A DNA stretch of 24,733 nt from assembly GCA_937892015.1 (NCBI GenBank), contig CALAUY010000135.1, positions 1-24,733 on the forward strand, in the 5' to 3' direction. Origin of the DNA: an uncultured Bacteroidales bacterium (lineage in GTDB: Bacteria; Bacteroidota; Bacteroidia; Bacteroidales; Paludibacteraceae). The translations under genes were made by a program, and so were the position numbers. The notes below the pieces were generated by a model that saw only the letters and a list, made by a program, of their open reading frames with translations, was not told the DNA's origin and ran no database searches. Below are positions 6,853 through 15,106 of this stretch, piece after piece (position 1 is the stretch's first letter; the number at the start of each line of letters is the position of its first letter).

Positions 6853-8832
6853 ATGAGTTACTTAAATTTCGACAAGAAGTTGCTGGTCAACTTAGACAGG
6901 TCGTTGGAGAAAGAGATGATTCGGACGAACCGTTCGGGTGCTTATAACTCAACGACGCTGGTTGACTGCAACACCCGCAAGTACCACGGACAGTTGGTGC
7001 TGCCGTTGCCGGAACTGGGGGACGACAACTACGTGCTGCTCAATTCGTTGGATGAGACGGTTATCCAGCATGGCGCGGAGTTCAACCTCGGTTTGCACAA
7101 ATACGGTGACCACCATTTCTCTCCGAACGGGCACAAGTACATCCGCGAGTTCGACTGTGAACGCATCTCCAAGACGGTGTATCGAGTGGGCGGTGTTATC
7201 CTGCAAAAGGAGCGCATGCTCGTTAGTTTTGAACCTCGTGTGCTTATTCGCTACACGCTTTTGGAGGCGCACAGCGCTACGACCCTCCGTTTCCGTCCGT
7301 TCCTCGCTTTCCGTTCCGTGAGCGAGCTGACGCACGAGAACGGACGAGCCAACTCTGACATGCAAGAAGAGGTGAATGGCGGCAGTGCTCAACTCTACCC
7401 CGAGTACCCACGTCTCTACATGCAGTTCTCGAAGAAATGTACGTACACGCACGAGCCTCACTGGTATCGCGGCATTGAGTATCAGAAGGAGCAGGAGCGC
7501 GGTTTTGAGTACAAAGAAGACAACCTTGTACCGGGTTGGTTTGAAGTGCCGATGCGCAAGGGCGAGAGCGTGATTTTCTCGGCGGGCATCTCGCCCGTGA
7601 ACACTCGAACGCTGACGGCCACATGGGGCAAAGAGATGGAGCGTCGTATCAGTCGCACGGACATGTATAACACGCTCCGCAACTCGGCTGCACAGTTCTA
7701 CAAACGTGAAGGCGACAAATGTTACCTGCTGGCGGGCTATCCATGGTTTCACGCCACAGCGCGTGAGGAGTTCTTCTCGCTGCCAACCTGCACGCTCGGC
7801 ATCAATCGCCCCGAATACTGGGACGCTATCATGAACAAGACGGCCGTACCGGAGATGCAGGCTTTCCTTGCCGGCGAATACGACAAGATTCGTTTGCGCG
7901 ACATGGATGAACCCGATGCCATCCTGTGGTTCGTACGAGCCGTGCAACAGTATTTCGTGCATGTAAGCAAAGAGGAGGCTGTGAAACTATACGGCTCGCT
8001 GGTGTTGGACATCATCGATTATCTCCGCAAGAACAAACATCCGCGCGCTTTCCTGCACCCCAATGGACTGCTTTGGGTAGATGGTACGCAACGTCCTGCG
8101 ACATGGATGAACGCCATGGAGAACGGTCGTCCCATCACGCCGAGAACGGGTTATGTGGTGGAAATCAACGCCTTATGGTACAATGCCCTAATGTTCGCTG
8201 CCGAACTACAGCGGGCGGCGGGCAAAGAGATGGCGGCAGACCTGATGGAGTATCAGGCCGAGCTGACCCGCGGCGCTTTTGTTCAGACGTTCTGGAACGG
8301 GTTCTACCTCTACGATTATGTAGTAGATGGTTATCAGGATCGCGAGGTGCGTCCGAACCAAATATGGGCAGCGAGTCTGCCATACTCACCGCTGGACCGC
8401 AAGCAGCAGAAAGCAGTGGTGGACATCTGCACCAAGGAGTTGCTCACGCCTCGCGGCCTACGCACTATCTCGCCCAAGTCGGGCAACTACCGACCCGTCT
8501 ATATCGGCGGGCAGTTGGAGCGTGACCGTAATTTCCACAACGGCCCTGTTTGGCCATTCACTATTGCAGCCTACGCATCCGCGTACATGCGCGTATATAA
8601 GATGTCCGGCGTAGGCTTCATCCAACGTGCACTTGTGGGCTTTGAGCAGGAGATGTCGGAGTTGTGCATTGGCACCCTCAACGAGATTTACGATGGCAAT
8701 CCGCCCTATAAAGGCCACGGCGCCATGTCGTACGCCCCATCGGTAGCAGCCGTCATCTCGATGTGCAACACACTGCGACTCTACAAAGAAGCTGAACAAC
8801 AACAGATCAACGAGAAAGGAGCAACTATATGA
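6853..8832 (+). CDS. Glycogen debranching enzyme (amylo-alpha-1,6-glucosidase family)
   Basis: This protein (659 aa, no signal peptide) matches bacterial glycogen debranching enzymes, which hydrolyse alpha-1,6 branch glucose in glycogen. The N-terminal domain carries the family opening RSGAYNSTTLVDCNTRKYHG at about 27-46. The C-terminal (alpha/alpha)6 domain shows LHPNGLLWVDG, then TWMNAMENGRPITPR (from 417) and VVEINALWYNAL (from about 435). Where many relatives have TWMD, position 420 here is Asn; from memory this also occurs in Bacteroides homologues. Its stop overlaps the next start by four bases (ATGA), tying it to the glycogen-synthase-like transferase. An intracellular storage role is likely. 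Confidence 0.88.
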   Translation: MSYLNFDKKLLVNLDRSLEKEMIRTNRSGAYNSTTLVDCNTRKYHGQLVLPLPELGDDNYVLLNSLDETVIQHGAEFNLGLHKYGDHHFSPNGHKYIREFDCERISKTVYRVGGVILQKERMLVSFEPRVLIRYTLLEAHSATTLRFRPFLAFRSVSELTHENGRANSDMQEEVNGGSAQLYPEYPRLYMQFSKKCTYTHEPHWYRGIEYQKEQERGFEYKEDNLVPGWFEVPMRKGESVIFSAGISPVNTRTLTATWGKEMERRISRTDMYNTLRNSAAQFYKREGDKCYLLAGYPWFHATAREEFFSLPTCTLGINRPEYWDAIMNKTAVPEMQAFLAGEYDKIRLRDMDEPDAILWFVRAVQQYFVHVSKEEAVKLYGSLVLDIIDYLRKNKHPRAFLHPNGLLWVDGTQRPATWMNAMENGRPITPRTGYVVEINALWYNALMFAAELQRAAGKEMAADLMEYQAELTRGAFVQTFWNGFYLYDYVVDGYQDREVRPNQIWAASLPYSPLDRKQQKAVVDICTKELLTPRGLRTISPKSGNYRPVYIGGQLERDRNFHNGPVWPFTIAAYASAYMRVYKMSGVGFIQRALVGFEQEMSELCIGTLNEIYDGNPPYKGHGAMSYAPSVAAVISMCNTLRLYKEAEQQQINEKGATI

Positions 8833-10085
8833 AAGCATTAATGTTTGGTTGGGAGTTTCCTCCTCATATTTTAGGCGGTTTAGGAACGGCCAGTTACGGC
8901 CTGACTCGCGGCATGGCGGAACAGCCCGACATGGAGATCACTTTCGTCATCCCCAAACCATGGGGCGATGAAGATCAGTCGTTCCTGAAGATTATAGGCG
9001 CTAACAGTGTGCCCATCGTGTGGAAAGAGAACTCGTACGACTATGTAGCGCAGCGCATGCAAGGCAAGATGTCGGCCGAAGAGTACTACCACTTGCGCGA
9101 TGGCATCCACTACGATTACCGCCGTATCGGCACTGATGACCTCGGTTGTGTAGGCTTCTCGGGACGCTATCCTGACAACCTCATCGAAGAGATTGGCAAC
9201 TACGAAGCTGTGGCCAGTGTACTGGCCCATGCGCTGGATTTCGACATCATCCACTCACACGACTGGTTGACCTATCCGGCCGGCGTTTTCGCGAAGCATA
9301 TATCCGGCAAACCGCTCGTCATACACGTGCATGCCACCGATTTCGACCGTTCGCGCGGCAATGTCAATCCCACCGTTTTCTCCATTGAGAAGCGCGGCAT
9401 GGACGAGGCCGACCATATCATGTGCGTCAGCAACCTGACTCGCCGCACCGTTATTGAGAAATACGGCATCAATCCGGCCAAAGTGAGCACTGTTCACAAC
9501 GCTGTGGAGCCGCTGAAAGATCTCGACACGTTCCACAAAACACCAAGAAAAGACAAAGTGGTGACGTTCCTCGGTCGCATCACGATGCAGAAGGGGCCTG
9601 AATATTTTGTAGAAGCTGCTGCGCGTGTGCTTGACAAGACCGACGGAGTACGTTTCGTCATGGCCGGTTCGGGCGATATGATGAACAAGATGATTGACCT
9701 TGTGGCCAAACGCGGCATTGCCGATCGTTTCCATTTCCCGGGCTTCTTGCGCGGACGGCAAGTGCAGGAGATGTTGGCAGAATCCGACTGCTATATCATG
9801 CCATCGGTGAGCGAGCCGTTCGGTATCTCGCCGCTCGAAGCAATGCAAGTGGGATGCCCGTCCATTATCTCGTATCAGTCCGGATGCGCAGAGATTCTCA
9901 CTCACGCCATCAAAACCGACTACTGGGACATTGATGCCATGGCCGACGCTATCTACGCCATCGTCAAGTATCCGGCGATGTACAAATCGCTCTCCGAAGA
10001 AGGGATGACCGAGGTGAACAACATCCGCTGGTACGATGCCGGACTGAAAGTGCGTGCCATATACGACAAGGTGCTTGGTAGATAA
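8829..10085 (+). CDS. GT4-family glycosyltransferase, glycogen-synthase-like
   Basis: This is a GT-B fold retaining glycosyltransferase of family GT4 (418 aa). The N-terminal half has the glycine loop PHILGGLGTASYG (about 12-24) and SHDWLTYPAG (143-152), both as in starch and glycogen synthases. The C-terminal half has the donor-phosphate residues in FLGRITMQKG (R250, K255) and the EX7E motif EPFGISPLE (E329, E337). No signal peptide or membrane span is visible, so it should be cytosolic. Lying between a debranching enzyme and a GH57 protein, it probably elongates alpha-1,4-glucan, as is generally proposed for this Bacteroides gene set. The nucleotide-sugar donor cannot be read from sequence, and the adjacent GDP-mannose gene leaves a mannosyl role possible but less likely. 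Confidence 0.85.
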   Translation: MKALMFGWEFPPHILGGLGTASYGLTRGMAEQPDMEITFVIPKPWGDEDQSFLKIIGANSVPIVWKENSYDYVAQRMQGKMSAEEYYHLRDGIHYDYRRIGTDDLGCVGFSGRYPDNLIEEIGNYEAVASVLAHALDFDIIHSHDWLTYPAGVFAKHISGKPLVIHVHATDFDRSRGNVNPTVFSIEKRGMDEADHIMCVSNLTRRTVIEKYGINPAKVSTVHNAVEPLKDLDTFHKTPRKDKVVTFLGRITMQKGPEYFVEAAARVLDKTDGVRFVMAGSGDMMNKMIDLVAKRGIADRFHFPGFLRGRQVQEMLAESDCYIMPSVSEPFGISPLEAMQVGCPSIISYQSGCAEILTHAIKTDYWDIDAMADAIYAIVKYPAMYKSLSEEGMTEVNNIRWYDAGLKVRAIYDKVLGR

Positions 10086-10147
10086 CACGACAAGCAGAAA
10101 AAGCTAAAAAATACAATAAATAACAAACGGATAAATAAGTAAATATT

Positions 10148-11428
10148 ATGAGAAATATTTGTTTTTGCTTCCAAATGCATGCGCCTTATCGGTTGAAACG
10201 CTATCGTTTCTTTGATATCGGTCAGGACCACTACTATTTTGATGACCTGCAGACCGAAGACCAGATTGTATGGTTGGCGCAAAATTCGTACCTGCCACTC
10301 GTGAACACGCTCAACGAGATGGTAAAGATGTCGCGTGGCAAGTTTCGTTGCGGTATAGCCGTCAGCGGAGTACTTCTCGAGTTGCTGCAGCAGTTCGCAC
10401 CCGAAGTGGTGGATGCGCTCAAGGAACTGGCAACCACCAAAGCGGTGGAGTTTGTGGCAACGCCGTACGCTTATTCGCTTGCATCGGAGTACAGCGAGAC
10501 CGAGTTTGAACACCAACTCAAGCGCGAAACGGAGATTATCCAAGAGCTCTTCGACCAGAAACCGACAACGTTCTGGAACAGCGAACTACTCTACGATGAC
10601 ATGCTTGCCGGGCAAATCATGAAACTCGGTTTCAAGGCCGCTATGACTGAAGGAGCCAAGCACTTGCTGTCGTGGAAATCGCCGAACTATGTCTATCAGT
10701 CAGTAGCGGGTAAATCGCTGAAAGTGCTGTTGCGCAACTCTGCACTTTCCGACGAACTGTCGTTCCATTTCTCTGACCCCAAGTGGTACAATTTCCCCAT
10801 GGATGCAGAGAAATATGCGATGCAGATAGCGTCTATCGATGGCGAAGAGCCGGTCATCAACCTCTGGATGGGGGCTGACACTTTTGGTATTCGTCAGAAT
10901 GCCGGAACGGGAATCTTCGATTTTCTCAAAGCACTGCCTTTCTACATGATTGAGCGCGAGATAGGATTCGTCACTCCGGGCGAAGCTGCCAAGAAAATCC
11001 CTGCCAGCGACATCCTCTCTTCGCCTTATCCCACTACGTGGTGTGGTGAGAGCAAAGACTTGTCGGCTTTCAATGGTAACGACCTGCAGCAGGAGGCACT
11101 CAATAAACTCTATGCAGTGGCAGAGCGCGTACGCATGTGCAAGGATGTGGCGCTGAGACGCGACTGGTACGTTCTGCAATCCGACGACCATTTCCTCTTC
11201 ATGAACCACATTGATGCGGGGCACACTCACTACGAATCGGCCTATAATGCGTTCATCAATTATATGAACGTGCTCTCCGATTTCCTCCTTCGCGTGGAAG
11301 AACAGTACCCGACAACCATCGAGAACGAGGAGCTCAACGAGTTGCTCAAGACCATCAACAACCAAGAGAAAGAGATAGCACAACTCGAAGCTGAGCTGAA
11401 GAAAGCAAAGAAGGCCGCGAAGAAATAA
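10148..11428 (+). CDS. GH57 family protein (alpha-amylase-like), possibly catalytically altered
   Basis: The fold family is GH57 (426 aa, no signal peptide). Region 1 is FQMHAPYRLKRYRFFDIG with H11, and region 3 is FWNSELLYDD with the expected nucleophile E146. Region 4 reads WMGADTFGIRQ (240-250). The family pattern there is D-x-E-x-F-G, with the first Asp as acid/base; here that position is Gly242 and the Glu is Asp244, so activity may be lost or changed. Region 2 (VEFVATPYAYSLAS) also looks divergent. A Lys/Glu/Ala-rich helix, probably a coiled coil, forms the C-terminus from about 392. It starts 62 bases after the GT4 gene and is the last gene of the operon. It may act on, or merely bind, alpha-1,4-glucan. 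Confidence 0.82.
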   Translation: MRNICFCFQMHAPYRLKRYRFFDIGQDHYYFDDLQTEDQIVWLAQNSYLPLVNTLNEMVKMSRGKFRCGIAVSGVLLELLQQFAPEVVDALKELATTKAVEFVATPYAYSLASEYSETEFEHQLKRETEIIQELFDQKPTTFWNSELLYDDMLAGQIMKLGFKAAMTEGAKHLLSWKSPNYVYQSVAGKSLKVLLRNSALSDELSFHFSDPKWYNFPMDAEKYAMQIASIDGEEPVINLWMGADTFGIRQNAGTGIFDFLKALPFYMIEREIGFVTPGEAAKKIPASDILSSPYPTTWCGESKDLSAFNGNDLQQEALNKLYAVAERVRMCKDVALRRDWYVLQSDDHFLFMNHIDAGHTHYESAYNAFINYMNVLSDFLLRVEEQYPTTIENEELNELLKTINNQEKEIAQLEAELKKAKKAAKK

Positions 11429-11435
11429 GCGCGGC

Positions 11436-11468
11436 AAGTGCCCGTTTGGGCGGTAACCGCACTTTTTC
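11436..11468 (+). terminator. Branched hairpin followed by T run, after GH57
   Basis: Eight bases after the GH57 stop, AAGTG (11436-11440) can pair with CACTT (11460-11464) around two small hairpins, CCC-GTTT-GGG (11441-11450) and CGG-TAA-CCG (11451-11459). A TTTT run follows. It is compatible with an intrinsic terminator of unusual three-helix form, or with a small processed RNA end. Confidence 0.5.
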
Positions 11469-11517
11469 TGCATAGCTTGGCATCTGCAAGCGACTGATAA
11501 TGCTGACTTAAGAAGAA

Positions 11518-11545
11518 AAGGCGACTCGATTGAGCCGCCTTTTTT
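11518..11545. terminator. Bidirectional intrinsic terminator
   Basis: AAGGCG-A-CTC (11518-11527), loop GATT and GAG-C-CGCCTT (11532-11541) form a ten-position stem with one mismatch. T's follow on the plus strand and a T-rich tract follows on the minus strand. It lies between convergent genes, 90 bases after the GH57 stop and 20 bases after the minus-strand lipoprotein stop, so it can serve both operons. Confidence 0.85.
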
Positions 11546-11564
11546 GGATGCATAACATGAACGA

Positions 11565-13307
11565 TTATTTCATTTTAGGCACTTCGATGAGGCACATTCC
11601 GATGTGCGGAGCTGCTGCCCAGATTACCAGTTTGCCATCCACTTCGGCAGCATTGCAGAGTGCTACGCATGCCAAAGAAACCGTTTCGCCCGGCATTTCA
11701 TACGAGAAGACAGGCATCAGCGTCTCGGCATCTTGTGCTTCTTGCATCTTTACCATAGCAGAGACGATGTCGTTGCCGTCGGAAATATCGAACACGTGCA
11801 CACCTTCTTCAGCCCAGTAGAGATAGCGACGAGCGTTGGAGAGCAGGAGGTAACGGCTGCGATTGAACTCAATAACGTGTGGGTCGGTTGCGTGGCTTAC
11901 ACTGATTCCCTCTTCGCCCATAGTATCCCATTCGAACTCACGAAGCACGGTGGCATCCTTGTCGAGCAACCACATGTTGGCGTTGAATGTAGCTTTCATT
12001 ATGTAGATGTTCTCGCCCACTTGATTCATCATGCCGTAGTAATTAGCGATGGCGGGTAACTCAAGCTCCGTAGGTTCGGAGATAGAGGTGAAATTGGAGA
12101 CAGTGAAGCGATAGAACTTCTGATCGGCCTCTTGCTTGAAACAGAAGATGTAGCCGTTGCCGTTTTCGTCGAGGTTGACAGAGAGGTTGTCTCCCAGACG
12201 ACCGTTGTAGTCGTTTTCAGAGTTGACAACACCCGTGCCGTTCCAGTCGAAAATTTTCTCCGGCGTGGCGGTTGGTGATGCGTAGTGGTAAATCTTGAAT
12301 CCGCCTGTTTCTGACCAATCGGCACCTACAGCACAGAGATTGCAGATATAGATATGTCCGTGGCTAAAACGACCTGCACTGATGGCAAATGTACCACCAT
12401 CGATGCCGGTGATGTCGAGCATGATTGGCGCGGAGGTATCTTCGTTGAGCAGGTCTGCTACGCGGAACAGTTTCGGTGCTGTACGGTTAACAAGCAGCAC
12501 ATACTGACCGTCAAAGTCACCACCGCGTGTGAACTCTTCTGCAAAGTCGGGATAGACGTTTCCGGAAGTGATGGAGAAATCATGCCTTATGGCCTGTGAC
12601 CAGTCAGCACCGGGTGTCGGAGATGAAGAGAACGTTACCTCATATTCAGCCGTCAAACCCATGAAGTCCATCTTGAAGAATCCCGGTTCTGAGGCGTAGA
12701 TAACGCCATCTTTGGCAGTTGTGAACTCGTAGGTAGAACGAGCAGGAGAGAGCTCGACGCTAACAATAGTAATGGTGGACGCTTCGGGGAAGCCGAGGCA
12801 GAGCATACCATCGAGGATGTTTGCTGATGTGAGCGTGTTCTCTGTGCCGTTGTTGTCCTTCACTACGATTTTCTCGATAACAGGGGCCGATGCGGGATCG
12901 CTGAGGTTGAGTACCACTTCGTACGTCTCTTCCACCGAGCCTGTCTCACCCTTGTTGATACATTTGAGCGAGCCGTTGAGTGACTTGCTTGACGCGTCAT
13001 TATTGGCAGTGAAATCAATCACATCGCTCTCAAGATAAGCACCGAGAGAGTATGTTCCTTGGAACTTTACTGCTGCGATATTCGTTTCGGCAGCTACGTT
13101 GTTGAACGTAATCACCTTGAGAGTCTGGTCAACTTCGCCGGTGATGAGGTCACCGCCGGAGATGCCACCATTGACAATCTTGATACTCTTGATGAACGCT
13201 TCAAGCGTCTCTTGATCAGGATTGGGGTCCGGGTTGTTGTCGCAACCAACAAACAGAACTGCGCACAATGCGGCCATAATCGCCGCGAACTTAAATGAAT
13301 GCTTCAT
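11565..13307 (-). CDS. Surface-type lipoprotein of the SusCD operon, propeller-like (unknown family)
   Basis: This is a lipoprotein (580 aa) with a lipobox ending FVGC at Cys22, followed by an Asp/Asn/Pro-rich linker (to about 34). Two beta-rich Ig-like stretches follow, at about 35-135 and 140-225; the first resembles N-terminal modules seen in Bacteroidetes SusE/F-like or DUF5018 proteins, but I hold that loosely. From about 235 to the end there are repeated short beta motifs with Gly/Asp turns and aromatic residues, consistent with a beta-propeller. No catalytic motif is recognised. It sits 33 bases after susD at the end of the operon, the usual position of a surface glycan-binding protein, which is my best guess at its role. 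Confidence 0.7.
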   Translation of the reverse strand: MKHSFKFAAIMAALCAVLFVGCDNNPDPNPDQETLEAFIKSIKIVNGGISGGDLITGEVDQTLKVITFNNVAAETNIAAVKFQGTYSLGAYLESDVIDFTANNDASSKSLNGSLKCINKGETGSVEETYEVVLNLSDPASAPVIEKIVVKDNNGTENTLTSANILDGMLCLGFPEASTITIVSVELSPARSTYEFTTAKDGVIYASEPGFFKMDFMGLTAEYEVTFSSSPTPGADWSQAIRHDFSITSGNVYPDFAEEFTRGGDFDGQYVLLVNRTAPKLFRVADLLNEDTSAPIMLDITGIDGGTFAISAGRFSHGHIYICNLCAVGADWSETGGFKIYHYASPTATPEKIFDWNGTGVVNSENDYNGRLGDNLSVNLDENGNGYIFCFKQEADQKFYRFTVSNFTSISEPTELELPAIANYYGMMNQVGENIYIMKATFNANMWLLDKDATVLREFEWDTMGEEGISVSHATDPHVIEFNRSRYLLLSNARRYLYWAEEGVHVFDISDGNDIVSAMVKMQEAQDAETLMPVFSYEMPGETVSLACVALCNAAEVDGKLVIWAAAPHIGMCLIEVPKMK

Positions 13308-13340
13308 ATCGTTGAATTTACAAATTATTGATTAATCAGG

Positions 13341-15095
13341 TCATTCCCATTCCGGATTCTGCGAGAGGTGATATCCTTTCGACTCATAGAGCGTTATCTG
13401 TCCGGATGGGATTGGTGCGATGTAGTCGCGGGCCTGCGGACGTTGACGCTGACCGGCGGTGTTGCGGAGGATATATCCCTCTGTAGCATTTGGGTCTTCA
13501 AGCACTATCTCCGGATCGCGGTCGGTGTAGTTGCCGAGAACGATGTATGCACCGTAACGGATGTCGGGATTGCAATCGTTCCATACGTAATCGAGTCGCT
13601 TCCAACGCTTGAGGTCATTGACGCGAAACCCTTCCATGCAGAGTTCTACTCGGCGCTCACGGCGAATCTCCCATAATAGTTCATCTACAGGTGTCTCACC
13701 GGTGTAGTTCTCTATGGTGAGTCGCATAGGGTCGTCGAACGTCACGTTGTTGACCATTGGCAATCCACCTGAGATTTTCAGTGCGGGCAACCCCACATCA
13801 GCACGTGCGCGGATAAGGTTGATGGACTTGTCGAGGTCTGTCTGTGAGAAGGAGTACTTGCCCATGAGGCTCAGTTCGTAAGCAGCCTCGGCGTAGTTGA
13901 GCAGCACCTCGGCATAGCGCAAACAGGGCGCATCGGTGATGTTCTTCGCTCCTGTCCAAGTTGCTTCGGGCTTACTTGCACGTGTGTCATCCATGTACTT
14001 GCACCAACTGTAACCGGTGTAGGTGTAAGCGAACGGCTTGCAATCGCAGCCCTTGATGTAGTATTTCGGACGGATGCACATGCTCAGACGCGGGTCGCGG
14101 TCGGTGAAGAAATCGTTGTACGTGCGTGGCACCCACATGGCGTTTTTCACATAGACGGGTTGACCATCAGAGCAGACAAAAGCCTCGGCAAGCGACTTAC
14201 TGCAACCCTCTTGACTCTCGGTGAAGTTGATGGTGAGCATGTTGTGTGCGAGCACTCCGTCCACGTAGTGGCGGTACATCAGCACTTCGGTGTTGCCGGC
14301 CAGGTCGTCGGACGTGAAGAGGCTCTTGTATGATGCTGCGATGCTGTATTTGCCGCTCGACATCACCAGTTCAGCCGCCTCTTTAGCTTTCGTGAGACAT
14401 TGTTCTGCCATCTCGGTTTCCCCCTTGACGTACTTGAGATAAGTGCCTTCACGCAGCAGATAGCGGCTCGCCATTCCTGCCACCACATATTTGTTGATTT
14501 GCAGTTGGCCATCGCTGGCGCGAACGTTCTGCATCGCATAGTCGAAATCCTCGATGATGCGGGCATCCACGTACGTGCGCGGGTCGCGGTCCTTATACAT
14601 ATAGTCCATGTCGGCTTTGTTGTCCGACACTACACACAGCGTGTCGAACCATGGCACATCGCCGAAGGTGAAGACGAGTCCGCTGTAGTAACATGCGCGG
14701 AAGAAGCGCCCGATGCCGCGCCAATGGTTGATAGCTGCTGTGTCGAGCGGCAGACGATCTACATTATGGATGACGTAGTTGGCTTTACGGATGTTGGAGA
14801 ACGTCCAACTACTTGAGGTGACGGGTACAACAGTCGGTTGAAGGTCCAACTGGTCCTGCTCGCACACATCATCGTTGGTTCCCGGTTTGATGATGCTCAA
14901 TGCCGAGGAATAAGTGGTGCCATAACCGGCGAAAACCGACGGATAGAAGCCGTACATGTAGCTGCGGGCTTGGTCTTCTGATGTCCAAAACTCTTCATCA
15001 GTGAAGTCATCAAAAGGCTCCACATCGAGGAAAGAGCAACCTGCTGCAGGAAGGAAAAGCAGCGAGATGAGAAGATATTGATATAACTTTTTCAT
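13341..15095 (-). CDS. SusD/RagB family outer-membrane lipoprotein
   Basis: This is a nutrient-binding lid lipoprotein (584 aa) that caps the SusC barrel in the outer membrane. The lipobox is AAGC with Cys20, followed by the family's SFLDVEPFD opening. The C-terminal RagB/SusD signature is clear: LLWEIRRERRVELCMEGFR, then NDLKRWKRLDY. The central part holds the TPR-type helical repeats typical of the family. It starts 11 bases after susC, so the two are tightly paired. The ligand is not readable from the sequence; the operon suggests peptidoglycan fragments. Confidence 0.93.
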   Translation of the reverse strand: MKKLYQYLLISLLFLPAAGCSFLDVEPFDDFTDEEFWTSEDQARSYMYGFYPSVFAGYGTTYSSALSIIKPGTNDDVCEQDQLDLQPTVVPVTSSSWTFSNIRKANYVIHNVDRLPLDTAAINHWRGIGRFFRACYYSGLVFTFGDVPWFDTLCVVSDNKADMDYMYKDRDPRTYVDARIIEDFDYAMQNVRASDGQLQINKYVVAGMASRYLLREGTYLKYVKGETEMAEQCLTKAKEAAELVMSSGKYSIAASYKSLFTSDDLAGNTEVLMYRHYVDGVLAHNMLTINFTESQEGCSKSLAEAFVCSDGQPVYVKNAMWVPRTYNDFFTDRDPRLSMCIRPKYYIKGCDCKPFAYTYTGYSWCKYMDDTRASKPEATWTGAKNITDAPCLRYAEVLLNYAEAAYELSLMGKYSFSQTDLDKSINLIRARADVGLPALKISGGLPMVNNVTFDDPMRLTIENYTGETPVDELLWEIRRERRVELCMEGFRVNDLKRWKRLDYVWNDCNPDIRYGAYIVLGNYTDRDPEIVLEDPNATEGYILRNTAGQRQRPQARDYIAPIPSGQITLYESKGYHLSQNPEWE

Positions 15096-15106
15096 ACTAT
15101 CGATAT

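Noticed and set aside
6949..7962. Long open frame antisense to the debranching enzyme gene (337 codons)
   Set aside because: It mirrors the codon pattern of a clear gene on the other strand, has a His/Val/Arg-rich composition and shows no family motif. Similar antisense frames at 878-1693, 1727-2716, 9255-10088, 15119-16066 and 16379-17365 were dropped for the same reason.
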